From: Pestalotiopsis fici W106-1
Lineage: Eukaryota; Ascomycota; Sordariomycetes; Amphisphaeriales; Sporocadaceae
Length of the DNA stretch: 64,000 nt
Direction: 5' to 3'
NCBI RefSeq assembly: GCF_000516985.1
Contig: NW_006917092.1
Location: 5,458,021-5,522,020, forward strand
The notes below the pieces were generated by a model. That model saw nothing but the letters and a program-made list of their open reading frames with translations. It was not told where the DNA came from and did not search any database. Shown piece after piece: positions 53,325-64,000 of this stretch (its first letter is position 1; each line of letters begins with the position of its first letter). The translations under genes were made by a program, and so were the position numbers.

Positions 53325-53923
53325 ATGTACTTGTCCAATCTCGCCGTTGTTTTATCCCTGGCAGCCGCCTCCATCGCTGCGCCAGCCACCAGTTTCGCCC
53401 CCTATAAGCGTGCCGACGTCCTCACGTTCCGGAAATACAATGACTTTCAAATTTCGGACGGTGTCGCTGGAAATGCCTTGGCCGAGGTGAATGCAGCGTT
53501 CCCGGTAAGATGATCGACATACAGCCCTAAAGGGGAAAAAAGATCCCGTCCCACTAACAATAATTCTGGCAACAGGTCGACATGTCCGACCCGGCCGCAG
53601 TATCCACCAACGATCTCAACATCCTCATTGCGGCGCGGCAGACGGCCGAAAACGCCGAGGCGGCATTCAACACAGCCATTGGGCCCACGGCGTCGGGGAC
53701 CGACGAGGCCGCCCTCGAGGTCGGCAAGATCAAGAACAAGGTGCTCAAGCTGCGCACGTTTGAGATGCTCGTCACGGTGCAAATGGCCCAGGGCGCCACC
53801 GACAAGGCCGCCCAGCTCGCGGATATCCAGGCCAAGCTCAAGACCAATGTCGGTATCGATTCGGCTTCTGCGGGCGATGCTAGCCAGAGTGTTAGTTTTA
53901 CTGATGATGTGCAGCCGCAGTAG
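53325..53923 (+). CDS. Small secreted protein, 175 aa
   Basis: Exons 53325-53504 and 53576-53923 with a 71-bp intron (GTAAGA, ACTAACAA, ACAG, phase 0). A clear signal peptide (LAVVLSLAAASIAAPA) is followed by a KR site (YKRADV) that could be a Kex2 cleavage point. The mature part starts LTFRKYNDFQISDGVAGNALAEVNAAFP and continues as an Ala/Lys/Asp-rich, cysteine-free, probably all-helical protein (QTAENAEAAFNTAIGP, KIKNKVLKLRTFEMLV). From memory, small secreted proteins with this YNDFQISDGVAG signature are widespread in Pezizomycotina and have no assigned role. Only one small secreted gene (55091-55333) lies between it and the Rieske gene. Confidence 0.85.
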
Positions 53924-55090
53924 GCTGCCGACTATTGTCACAGGAGTCTTCGATACTGGACGTGGAATAAGGCGCTGCGACGAAATCAGATCACCTAGTA
54001 TGCAAGGATGAAGAACATATATCTATTATGCCTACTCAATCAATATGGCGGATCTCGCAACAAACCGCTCCAGAACGAAATCGAATGGGACTCTCTGGCT
54101 AGCTAAACTCATAAATATCACCGTACGGTAGCTGTACCCCGTAAGATCGAGGAATTGATCAGTCAGAATGAGCGTTCCGAGAGCCATATACCCAATTAGG
54201 ATTGAATTTTGGTACTTTCTTTTGACTATGAGAGTGACTCTATTTCTCTTGGAATCCTTGATATGCTTTACTCTTTCAAACGTACAAAACTCAATCACAA
54301 GCATATTTGAATTTGATTAGCTCAGCGTAGCTGTCTACACTGTCGGAGATACGAGCACATTGACCGAGTACCATTTCAAGATCTGGGGTATAGCCAATTT
54401 GAAACTCTGTATCAATATGCTTATTCCCGCGTCGGGTTGATTGCGTAATCGATCTAATTTTATACCAGCAAACTATGCATGACCCCAGATTTTACCAGAT
54501 TGGTGACCAATGCATGTTTGTAAACAACTGAATGTAAATGTAAGAGACGTGCAGTCGAATACTCCACTAGCTTATGTCAAATAACCTTGATTCATTCACA
54601 TTGAACTGGTGTCTTGAGATAGTCTACCATTGTACTCATCAGTTGAATGTCTTGAATTAAGCGTGGCTACTCAAGATAAACGTATGGAATATAGAAATGC
54701 GTAAAAATGCATCAAGGCAACTGTCAAGCTCACTGTATTCCACACAGTCGATCGTCACATGAATTGTTGACAGAACATGGCAAACAGTGACTGTATAAAG
54801 TTTGTATTAGATTTTATTGAAAGTGCATGATGGGCACTGTTGATAAAAGTCTGGCAAGATATCGTCTTGAGAATGAGTGCCAATTCGGTCATGATTCAAA
54901 GGCCGTATGCCTATGACTTTCCCCCCCTCTGAAAGCTAGGAGGCCATGGTGCTGACAAGTTCAGAACGATGCATGTTCCACCGTAATCTCAAGGTATACT
55001 CGTCCGAGTCGTGGGGAACCAGATTGCTATGTCGCGTCTTGGTGCATCGGCTTTAATTGGTATTGATTATCCATGTCGCATGTGACGTTT
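53924..55090. other. AT-rich intergenic region
   Basis: Convergent region between the two small secreted genes. It is visibly AT-richer than the flanking genes and has no long open frame. Nothing supported. Confidence 0.55.
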
Positions 55091-55333
55091 TTACAAGCCC
55101 TTAGCGACCGAGTCCTGGTACACACCAGCGGCGTTGTAGCTGACAATGTTGCCGCTGGCATCGGTCATGGCAGCCTCTTGTACGGGGACCTGACGTCTGA
55201 CGACCTTGGCTAAGTGGACATGTTAGCACATGAACCTCTAGGTTTTACTGGCATTGGTAAATAGTGGTAACTTACTGAGCTCAGCCGAGGCAACGGCGGA
55301 AAGAGCAAGAGTGATGAAAGCGAAGAACTTCAT
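55091..55333 (-). CDS. Very small secreted protein, 58 aa
   Basis: Exons 55333-55276 and 55209-55091 flank a 66-bp intron (GTAAGT, GTGCTAACA, TTAG) that splits a Thr codon. The product has a classic signal peptide (MKFFAFITLALSAVASA), then ELTKVVRRQVPV with an RR site. The rest is a 35-residue cysteine-free peptide, VQEAAMTDASGNIVSYNAAG and onward, ending VAKGL. Tiny secreted proteins with a TDASGNIV-like segment occur in many ascomycetes, but I know of no function. A TATATAA box lies about 105 bases upstream. Too short and split for simple ORF calling, but the splice and signal evidence is strong. Confidence 0.75.
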
Positions 55334-55435
55334 TTTGAATAAATTTGTCGAGATCGTCTCGTAGTGAGGGTTGTATATGCTGTCGTAAGTGAATGATCAA
55401 AAGTCGGCCGGCGACAAGCAAGGTCCTTTGTCAAA

Positions 55436-55442
55436 TTATATA
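55436..55442 (-). promoter_or_regulatory. TATA box of the 58-aa secreted protein gene
   Basis: TATATAA on the minus strand, 103-109 bases upstream of the ATG at 55333, a usual distance for a strongly expressed fungal gene. Inferred from sequence only. Confidence 0.45.
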
Positions 55443-56812
55443 GACACACGAAAAGAAGTGAAAGAATAAATGACTCGACTAGAGCGGAAGGGACTTGAGA
55501 GGATGAATATGAAATGGAATACCAAGAAATGACCCAAAAGAGGATGGGCGAGAAGGGCTTTTGTAGGATAGCTGAAAGGACAGGCTGCTGGCATCCCATG
55601 CTTGAGATGATGGACGGGTTCAAGGGTGCCCAGCTCGGAAAGAGTCGACGCTTCCCAACTCAAACAAAACAAGGGACGAAGTCACCCAGTGAGCGTTGAG
55701 CCATCAAGGCAATCCCAAGGCTTCCAAGGCATGGCTTGACCTGATCTTCGGCATCCGAGTAACTTGAGACTGACATCGCCTCTCCAAGCCCAAGTCGAAT
55801 CGCCCAAATCGGGTAAGAGACCAACGAGGGATGCCAAGACTGATACAACCCGGGGCTGGAATCCAGACCGCGAGACCTCGATATCAGACCAAAGTGGACA
55901 TGGTAACTAGATATTTCATTGGTCACATGTCCAAGGCCATATACAGGTCAGTTGTGTTTTTGCATGGGGTTGGAAGCTTAACTCTCGGCATTGTTGGCCG
56001 GGATCCACTGGAACGAACTCGTGGGCTTGGGGGTGCAGAGGGGGATTATGGGGTTGAGGCTCTGGAGATTCTTGGCGCCGCGACGGGGGTCTGAGACGCA
56101 TCTCTAACCGCCATCAGCCTAAACCCGTAGCGATGCCCAGCAAGACCTTCCTTCACCCCTTCTCGGCCGGGCGCCAATTGACGACTTGACGAAATGAGCA
56201 GTGGGATCCTCGCGGCAGTGGAGTTTTCCGTGTTACAGATTTGTTCAGAAACCATCAGGAATAGCCTGGTTTCAATGCCAAGCGATATTTCATGTAGTAT
56301 TCTGCTGATAATAGCAAATTCGTTTTGAACTTTAAATCTTCACGTGTGTCCACAACAGATGACGTTGGCGTCCAGTCTGTGGACGTCTCTCAAGCTGCTT
56401 ATCTTTGAGGTTGGCGACCAAGATGCGTGCGCGTTGTGATTGTGATAGGTGTCCGATTGCAAGACGGGATGACCAATACATCAATGCGCTCATTGGTAAT
56501 GCGATGGCATCCATGGTGCTGCAAGTCGGATGGAATTGCAGGCGGTTTTCAGGGCATGACTGCAAATCTGACGTGCCTGAGCACCAACGAGGATTGCTGC
56601 TAGAACTACCCTTTTTGGACTCTGGGTATATCCCTTACCCTATGATCAACACTTTGAAGGACCTGATTAGAAGGTCGAGGTGTTGCAGCGGACCACTAGG
56701 CCACCAGAGTATTCACTGCCACTGGCTCAAAAATGCCCACATAGTCGCTGGAACCACGAGATTCCGGCAGCAAAAATTGGAACGCTTTAACATTTTATTC
56801 TCTCACATGCGA
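55443..56812. other. Intergenic region
   Basis: Between the 58-aa gene promoter and the 3' end of the Rieske/DUF455 gene. The plus-strand frame starting at 56405 runs into and shadows the Rieske gene. No separate gene is supported. Confidence 0.5.
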
Positions 56813-58162
56813 TCAACCGCCAGCAATGACTTCCGCCGTCGAACCGACGCCGCCGCCAAGATTTTCATAATATCTCGGATCCATACCGGCTTGCAACCTT
56901 GCTTCCTCGTTGAATGGTCCCTTTATTGCCCCGGCAAAGTATTTCTTAACGTTTGCTCGGAACACCTCTACGGGATCTGTGGCTTCTTGTTCACAAATCC
57001 AGGTCAACCACCGATGGCCGGTCGTGACGTGAGTAATTTCATCGTTGTGGATGATATCGAGTGTATCCACACTGTCCATGTCCTGGGCCTTGCGAAACTT
57101 GTCGATGGTCATGGGGTTCACGTCGAGGCCGCGGGCCTCGTGTACCAGAGCAATGACACTGATCCGAGCCCGGAGATCGTGCGCTGTAATGACTGCCGAG
57201 TCCCACAGGCCGTGGTGTACCGGCAACGCGCCGAATCGACTGCCAAGTTCTTCCAACCTGGATCGCAGCAGACTAAAATGCTTTGCTTCGTCATTGGCCA
57301 CCTTGAGCCAGTCATAATAAAACGTTCTAGGCAATTCCCGCGAAAGTGCCTTGTCAGGTGAATTTGTTTGGAATGTCGCAAATCTCACACAGATATCAAT
57401 GGCAAGGTCGATGGCCCACTGTTCAATATTGGCCAAGTTATGCAGCATCATAATTCGGCTCTTTAGTGTTCCTCCTTTCCCGGCTCTGGGCATTGCTCCG
57501 GGATTGAGTTTACCATAATCATCCCGCCGGGGTTTATCGGGTGTCTCGACAGTGCCGGCGCCTAGTTCCATGGGCGAGGAAGTTTTCTCTTTGGTGGCGA
57601 ATAACGAAAACAGTCGTGTCGTGAGTTCAATCTTTTGCTCAGGATCTGCTGTATTCAGAATGTGGACGCACCAGTCGCAAAGGGTAGCGTCATCACCAAG
57701 GGACACTGCCTCCTTTGATGCCTCCTTCTTTGGTCCATGCTTGAACTTGACCTTTTCACTCACAGGATCGAGCCGCAAAAGACCAAGTTCGCCATAGCCG
57801 GCGACTTGCACCGACACTTTCCCATCTTCTATAACGACGGGAAAGGTGCAAGTCTTGATGCCAAAGCTAGACTCACCAGTCTCCACGTTGAAGTCGTATG
57901 CATGCCAAGGACAGGATGCCACATATGAAGAGTCCTCAATGTCCACGTGTGCCTCGATCATGGGCCCGCCAGCATGTGGGCATTCAGCCTCCATGGCATA
58001 GTAGGTCCAGCCATCCTCGGTCTCGTTGGGTTTTCTCGAAGATGTAGTACCCTCTATCCTGGGCAGCCTGAATAGCACCAAGCGCTTGCCATTGGAGAGC
58101 ATGACCGAGTACCTCGTGTTTGTAAAGTCCTTCAATAATCCTAGGTGGACGGTGGACGCCAT
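56813..58162 (-). CDS. Rieske [2Fe-2S] plus ferritin-like DUF455 fusion protein
   Basis: Predicted 449-aa intronless protein. I start at the ATG at 58162 because the open frame extends only to a GTG 25 codons upstream. The N-terminal domain (about residues 1-125) is a Rieske fold with C61-P-H63-A-G-G and C84-P-W-H87, the four cluster ligands. A 100-residue linker with CDWC and a Lys-rich patch follows. Residues 230-449 match the DUF455 ferritin-like type. In order there are E247 (LANIEQWAID), E292-x-x-H295 (DEAKHF), E342 (HEARG) and E375-x-x-H378 (NDEITHV), the spacing of a four-helix dimetal site. No signal peptide is visible. From families I infer a dimetal oxygenase- or oxidase-like enzyme fed electrons by the attached Rieske domain; the substrate is unknown. 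It is divergent from the AMMECR1 gene. Confidence 0.85.
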   Translation of the reverse strand: MASTVHLGLLKDFTNTRYSVMLSNGKRLVLFRLPRIEGTTSSRKPNETEDGWTYYAMEAECPHAGGPMIEAHVDIEDSSYVASCPWHAYDFNVETGESSFGIKTCTFPVVIEDGKVSVQVAGYGELGLLRLDPVSEKVKFKHGPKKEASKEAVSLGDDATLCDWCVHILNTADPEQKIELTTRLFSLFATKEKTSSPMELGAGTVETPDKPRRDDYGKLNPGAMPRAGKGGTLKSRIMMLHNLANIEQWAIDLAIDICVRFATFQTNSPDKALSRELPRTFYYDWLKVANDEAKHFSLLRSRLEELGSRFGALPVHHGLWDSAVITAHDLRARISVIALVHEARGLDVNPMTIDKFRKAQDMDSVDTLDIIHNDEITHVTTGHRWLTWICEQEATDPVEVFRANVKKYFAGAIKGPFNEEARLQAGMDPRYYENLGGGVGSTAEVIAGG

Positions 58163-59098
58163 CTTGGCAATGGAGTCCTGAGGACTGCTCAGTGCCTTGA
58201 GCTCCAGTAGTCGACTCCGATGTCTCAAGTCTGGCACACGTGTAAGTGAATGTATTGCATACCATTATACACGTGATGCTACTTGTGGAGCAGGTAACAG
58301 TTGTTTGTGCTACTTTGTCCTGCCGGATTCGAGCAGTATAAAATAATGCAGCTCACCTTTGACTTGGTCGGCAGAAATGTGGTGCCACCGGACCAGATAA
58401 TGACGGTTCCCCGTGACCTGGCACGGGTGGCTCTTTTGCAATAGAGACGAATCAAGAATTGCTCTTGGGTATGATCGAAATGCGCCTCGTATACTCCGTG
58501 ATAATCCAACGACTGACATGACTTGCTGGGGAAAAGGCTTGACGGGGGGGGGAAAAAAAAAGTCTCCAGTTCGGAGAGGCCCGGCTCTAGCGTAAAAGCA
58601 GCGAAATCTACTGTGACCTAGTGGCGTCTCTCAGCTGCAGGTCCAAACATCTCCACACTTCAGCTGCGAAACCGTCCTCATTGGCCATCAGCAACTGAAA
58701 ATAGCGTGTCGATGGCCCCAGAATCAAGGCTTCTAGGTTACCCAATGTAGGCTCTAGCATGACACTTGCAGGGGAGCCGGTGCGCTATCAATGATGCGTG
58801 CGGGGTGAGAATCGCGGGGCCATCAGCGGATAAGAGTCAAGACTCCCTGGGCTTCGAGTAACCCAACGCCCGCTTCTCGAGTAATGTAGTTATCATCTTA
58901 TCCTCTTCCACATCTTCAGTCATCTTCCCGACAAATCTGCGTGACCGAAACGGGAATATAGTCTTGTCTCTTCTTTTTGTCTTCCTTTCACTCATTCTCT
59001 CGTATCCGCCCGCCTGCCACTACGATCGACGCAACTATACCATCCGTACTACAATACTCAGTGACGTACCGTAATAGCCCAGTTGCGACGGACCCATC
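58163..59098. other. Divergent promoter region
   Basis: About 0.94 kb shared by the Rieske/DUF455 and AMMECR1 genes. It includes a short G8A-rich stretch near 58545-58560. No gene seen. Confidence 0.55.
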
Positions 59099-59914
59099 AT
59101 GGCAACTGCTGAGCACTGCATCTACTGCTTCGAGTCCCTGGCGGCTCATCTCGAGCAACGGAAATCACTATCTCTGGCAGATATCGAGAAGCTATACCCC
59201 AAGTACCGTCAGAGCAATAACACCGACCTTGCAGCGGGAGCATCCGAGGGGCTCAAGAAACAGATTCCCGCCCTGGAAAGGCTAGCCGATCAATCCTCTG
59301 GAAGCAACTCATCGCTCCCCTCGTCGGGCTCCAGCATGTCCCTCGATGCCGACACGCCCGACACCTCGACTTCTTCCTTGCCCACAGAGCGTGAGGCCAT
59401 CACCGAATCTCCACTGTTTGTGACCTGGAATACAGTTTCGCCCAAGTCGGGAAATACCAATTTGCGGGGATGTATTGGCACGTTCGAGGCACAAGAGCTG
59501 GAGGATGGTATCTCGTCGTATGCGATCACGTCGGCTATCCACGATATGCGCTTCAACCCCATTTCGAAGCGGGAGCTTCCCTCACTTGAGGTTGCCGTTA
59601 CGCTGCTCACCGACTTTGAAGAGTGCGATGATGCCATGGACTGGGAGCTCGGTACGCACGGAATCCGCATCAGCTTTACCGAGCGCGGCAGGCGATACGG
59701 CTCTACATATCTGCCAGACGTGGCTCCCGAGCAAGGATGGGACAAGGAAGAGACCATCGTGAGTCTGCTCCGAAAAGCAGGCTGGGTAGGTAAGAAGGAC
59801 AAGTGGCACGAGCTGGATCTCAAGGTGGTCCGGTACCAGGGCAAGAAGGAACACCTGCGATATCCCGAATTCAAGCAATTCCGAGATTGGTACAGCGAGC
59901 ATAGCAAGGCTTGA
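59099..59914 (+). CDS. AMMECR1 domain protein
   Basis: Predicted 271-aa intronless protein of the conserved AMMECR1 family, found from archaea to humans. Its molecular function is still unclear, though a nucleic-acid or enzyme role has been proposed. The signature LRGCIGTF is at residues 122-129. It is followed by ISSYAITSAIHDMRF and LPSLEVAVTLLTDFE, then the conserved GTHGIRISF, YLPDVAPEQGWDKEETI and LLRKAG segments. The N-terminal CIYCFESLAAHLE also matches eukaryotic members. A Ser/Thr-rich insert of about 35 residues (near 66-97) separates the first helix from the core, as in other fungal members. It is intact, with the stop followed by an ordinary 3' region. Confidence 0.95.
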   Translation: MATAEHCIYCFESLAAHLEQRKSLSLADIEKLYPKYRQSNNTDLAAGASEGLKKQIPALERLADQSSGSNSSLPSSGSSMSLDADTPDTSTSSLPTEREAITESPLFVTWNTVSPKSGNTNLRGCIGTFEAQELEDGISSYAITSAIHDMRFNPISKRELPSLEVAVTLLTDFEECDDAMDWELGTHGIRISFTERGRRYGSTYLPDVAPEQGWDKEETIVSLLRKAGWVGKKDKWHELDLKVVRYQGKKEHLRYPEFKQFRDWYSEHSKA

Positions 59915-60519
59915 CTAGATGTACCCGATCTAGGCGTAATCAAGGATTGGAGTTTTTGGCGCTTTGCTCTCTGGGGGGCTCCTATACAGGTAGACATGTT
60001 TCATCATTCCATCCCATAATTCTTGACCACAAGAAAGGTCAAACTACATACAGCAAGCTTTCAATCTAACGCAATCGATCGGATTTACGAAGAACACGCA
60101 AAACTGCTATTGTCATGAAAGTGTATATATACTACACCATTACACCATCTATTGTGTTACAGGTGATGCCTGGATAGTCACTATCTCATCGAAGATCTAG
60201 AACTGCCCCTCGTGGCTCGTCGGATCTCTGGCCAAAGGATTTAAAATTGCAAATTCCTACAGGCCATTCTTTGGAATGACCCAGCAACATTTGCCAACCC
60301 CTGGGACCTGAAAATCGCTGTCTCACCACGCGTTCAATGTCTCGACCAGATAAACTAGCGCCTCTTCGCATATCTTGCCAGCCAGAATTGATTTCCAGAG
60401 CATCAGAACCAAATTCCTAACGCGCATTCTTCATCAGAGGTGTTTTTCATGTCCCCTCTTAAGATGGCTTCCAGGCAGTCACTTGTCGTCTTGCCGGCGA
60501 TCTTCTTTCAGCACTCGCC
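59915..60519. other. Protease gene upstream region
   Basis: About 600 bases holding the AMMECR1 3' UTR and the protease promoter. Nothing else is recognised. Confidence 0.55.
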
Positions 60520-63500
60520 ATGGCAGGACTGTCGAAAACTGGTGCCATTACCTGGGCACTGACGCTGGCTGGTCTTGCCCACAGCCATGGAGACTTCATC
60601 GCCGACAGGGACACAACATCGGATATTATAAAGAATAAGGACCAGATACTCTCGGTTCCGCTTACGAGAATTCACCAATCATTAATGCCCGAGATTCCAT
60701 CACGACTGAGGGCGCGTTATTTTCAATCAAGCGTAAAGGATATCATTGGAGCCGCATATTTGGCAGACAGTAAGACTGATGACCGCCTTCCATCATGACA
60801 TCTGAAAACTTACTAATGTGGTCGTGGGCAGTTACTGTAGGCACAGGGAATCCGGACCAGACTATACAAGTCCTGCTCGATACTGGATCCTATGAACTCT
60901 GGGTAAATCCAAACTGCTCAAAATCATCTGTACCTGAGCTTTGTGAATCGTTTGGGCAGTATGATCCTAGTTTGTCGCCTACAGCTCAAAATTTGAATGC
61001 AACATCCCAGATCCGATATGGCTCAGGGAGTGTCAACATATCATACTTTACGGACGATGTTTCAATTTCATGTAGGTAGCTCACATCGGGATCCTCGTCA
61101 TGAGTCAACTAACATCTTAAAGCTGGCCGAATTAGCACTCAACAGTTCGGTGTCGCCACAGACTCTCAGAGTGTCTGGTTTGGCATCATGGGTCTTGGTT
61201 ATGGCAGACGGCAAGCGGGCTCAACAAAGGGTTCTCTCAAGTACGACTCCGTCATCGATAATATATACGACCAACAGTACACCAACAGCAGGCTTTTTGG
61301 CCTCGAACTGGGTCTTCAGGGAAAGCCACAGATTGCGGTCACGGGCCAGATTATTTTTGGTGGTGTCGATACCAACAAGTACGCCGGAAATCTGAGCAAG
61401 ATTCCCCTCGAAGAAGTCGACTCGCACTATCGCGTCAAGTTGACATCCATTTCCCACCAAACACCCGGAAATGCTGCATCGACGATTACGGAGACATCTC
61501 AGATTGTCATTGTCGACAGCGGCACCACCTTGTCAATCCTTCCTCGAGATGTCGTCGAGTTGATTGCATCGCAATTCCCAGGCGCCACCTACGATGGTGA
61601 CGGCACCTATCTAGTCCCATGCGCTTTGCAGGACGAGCCCGGCAGCCTCAGCTTTGGCTTTGATAACACGGTCATTACCGTACCTTACTCCGAGTTTATC
61701 TGGGGCGCCGGTAACTATAACGGTACAGACATATGCCTGCTAGGAGTGCAGTGGAACACCAACTCCAACATTGACGCCGCCAAGAGCTATCTCATCCTGG
61801 GAGACACATTCATGCGCGCCACCTATACCGTCTTTGACCAGGATAACAATGCCCTGTACATGAGCAACTACACGACCTGCGGGACACAGAGCTCGATAGT
61901 CGCCGTGCCCGCCGGCCTCGATGCCGCGGCCAATATTCCTGGCAACTGTGAGCCGCCGACCGTGTCCGAGCCTGCTATGACCACGGCCACCACTGGGACC
62001 AATGTCACTCCAATTTCTACAGGATTATTTAGTAGTGGTGATCCGAACCCTGTCGGGCCTGTTTCCATGACCCCTTCTGTCAGCTCTTTCACGCCGTCGT
62101 CAACCAGTACAGCTGAGAGCGGTTCATCGAGCAGCGGCGTCGCAACTTCAGAAGCGCAGCAGAGTGAAATGTCTACGCCCTTGAGCACAGCTACTTCTGA
62201 AGACTTTGCTGCCACAAGTTCTTCTGGTGGTAGCTCTCCTGTCAACAGCTCTCCTTCCGATAGCACGCCGAGTAGTACCAATCCAGGTGACATCTCCTCT
62301 GCAAGTGGTTCTCCCATTGCGAGTTCATCTGCAGATACTACTATTCCCCAAAGCACTGATCAAAGTACTACCGTGGGGGGCAGCGATACCCAGACTGCTA
62401 CTCAGACTATGACTGCCGAGAGTACTACCTCTGAAACTCCCTCATCAAGCGTGACCAGCCTCCCCGACGAACGCATCATTTTTGGCGTCTTAGCCGATGG
62501 CGGCGCGGCCAAGAATGGAACAAGCAAGCGATCTACCATTTCACATGGCGCCTTGAAACTTGCCAAGCGTCAGTCCAATGGCGGCTTCATTGGCGGCGCC
62601 GGCCCAGCGAACCCATCTTCGTGCAGTGATGCCTCGGGCTTTGGCTTGATAGACGGTCAACTCGTCAGCAATGACGGGGGTGGATTAATTGCCACCGAGC
62701 CCGGCGTCGAGTCCATGGTCCTGCGTGTCTCGCCCACGGGCGGTAGTATCAACACTACCTTTGCCGTTGTCGATGGCATCTTGCACTGGTTCAATGATGC
62801 CTTCTTTGGAGGTGAGGCGACTTTTTGCCAGACTCCCGATGGACAGGTCAATCTAGTCTTTACCGAGGACGGTGCCCCTGCCGGCTGTGGAGAGGTGTCT
62901 GTTGCCGTGTATTCGGCGTCCCAGTGCCAGAATGGCGAACTTGTGCTTTCTGCATCCAGCTCAGCCACCGGATCAGTCACTTCTTCCATCACTGCACCCT
63001 CTGACGGGATCACCGCGACTACTACGGGCACTTCAACCGGCGCCGAGAGCACTGGCGATGGTGTTGATCAGTTTCCCATCTCCCCTGCCCTGGTCACCTC
63101 AACCAACACCATTACAACCACCGTCACCAACTACATAGCCTATACCATTACCGCGTGTCCGCCATCTGTACAAGGCTGCCCGATAGGCCAGATTACAACC
63201 AGCACCCAAGTCTACGTAACGACCATCTGCCCAGAGGACTCGGCGCCAGCAGCAACCACGCAACCGCCGTCTGCCGGCTCCGGTGGTGGCGGAGCCGCAG
63301 CAGCAGATGGAGGTAATGCCGTCGCCGTCATTGTCGCCGTGACCGTGACGGAAGAATGCGAGACGAGCACTTTTGCCGTGTCGACCTGTGCAGCCAATGA
63401 CGACGACAATGATTGCGTCCTGGGCCGTACCACGACGACTACTTATACGCGGTACCGGACCATTACCACTACCCAAGAGGCCATGGCTACGGCCACGGCG

Positions 63501-63803
63501 GTGGGCGATACGAGCGACACTACCCCCGAGATGGCCAACGCTTTACCCGAGCCAAGTGAGACGCTGTTGATAGCGCCAAACAAGGGCGCGCAAATCGATT
63601 CCGGCTCCGGATTTAATAGCTCCGCCGCTGTCAACTTTGCGTGTCCCGGTTGCGCTGTCAATGTCGTTCCTTCGGGCAGTGCTGCCTTTGGAACACCCAC
63701 GGCGAGCTTCATGCCTGTCCAAGCTGGCGCGGAAATGTCGAGGGTCGGTGTCGTGGGGGTATTCGTGAGTGCTTTTGTTGGAGCTCTGATGTTAATTTTG
63801 TAG
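60520..63803 (+). CDS. GPI-type aspartyl protease (pepsin/yapsin-like) with DUF7908-like C-terminal module
   Basis: Predicted 1056-aa secreted, probably cell-wall or plasma-membrane anchored protease. Exons 60520-60769, 60832-61071 and 61123-63803; introns of 62 and 51 bp, both phase 1. A signal peptide covers residues 1-23. The catalytic aspartates are D100 (LLDTGSYELWV) and D295 (IVDSGTTLSI). The two-lobed pepsin domain runs to about residue 440 (YLILGDTFMRATYTVFD, a typical end motif). A Ser/Thr-rich stretch of about 150 residues follows, then dibasic sites (TSKRST, LAKRQS). Next comes a cysteine-containing domain of about 120 residues (FGLIDGQLVS, GSINTTFAVV, ATFCQTPDG, DGAPAGCGEVS) resembling DUF7908, then Thr-rich repeats with CPP/CPE motifs. 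The C-terminal hydrophobic segment VGVVGVFVSAFVGALMLIL is the GPI signal. Yapsin-like enzymes usually end after the first Ser/Thr tail, so this one is unusually long. Confidence 0.92.
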
Positions 63804-64000
63804 GGTGGAATCAGGATTGCTTTTGTACTTTTTGTGCTTGTTACATGGTTGACTGGCGGAAAGGGCATCGGAGCAAGGTTTCATGTACTATCTTTTGGGG
63901 TTTATTTCTCGCATAGATGGCATTTGTTTCTGATTCACGGGCTGCAAAGACCCGACTAATGAGGGCTTGGAGATGGGTACTCAAAAGGGATGGCCTTGGG
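63804..64000. other. 3' region of the protease gene
   Basis: Downstream sequence of the protease gene to the window edge. No gene seen. Confidence 0.6.

Overview
The window reads as nuclear DNA of a filamentous ascomycete, most likely a Sordariomycete and possibly Hypocreales. Genes sit singly on both strands with long spacers. Introns are short (mostly 60-150 bp) with GTRNGT donors, CTAAC/CTGAC-like branch sites and YAG acceptors. The gene set (palH, a ceramide synthase, Argonaute, an RGS-tailed 7TM receptor, a GPI-type aspartyl protease) is typical of Pezizomycotina. There is no operon structure, and I recognised no transposon, CRISPR array, rRNA or tRNA.

Layout. 1-17 kb: a HRI1-like protein (+), a LAG1-type ceramide synthase (-), the pH-sensing receptor PalH (-), a 6.5 kb gene-free stretch, and a small conserved-looking protein of unknown function (+). 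17-28 kb, a housekeeping block: the AAA ATPase CDC48 (-), the histone chaperone ASF1 (-) and the pre-mRNA cleavage factor RNA14 (+). 28-41 kb: a catalytically intact Argonaute (+) preceded by about 2.5 kb of G-poor, almost ATG-free DNA and followed by a 74-bp tandem repeat and a 5.4 kb spacer. 41-46 kb: a 7TM protein with a C-terminal RGS domain (+), convergent with a four-TM protein with a long Ser-rich tail (-). 49-56 kb: a coiled-coil protein of unknown family, a 79-aa hydrophilic protein and two small secreted proteins (175 and 58 aa). 56-64 kb: a Rieske plus ferritin-like (DUF455) fusion (-), an AMMECR1 protein (+) and a large pepsin-like protease with a DUF7908-like module and a GPI signal (+).

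Most genes are independent housekeeping or signalling genes. The observations I consider strongest are (1) the long upstream region of the Argonaute gene, which has only four ATGs in about 2.55 kb, all four removable by two consensus introns; (2) the Rieske/ferritin-like fusion, in which four acidic and two ExxH positions suggest a dimetal centre on the same chain as a 2Fe-2S domain; and (3) the protease/DUF7908 fusion with dibasic sites between the modules. Exon boundaries were worked out by hand from splice consensus and frame continuity and are predictions.
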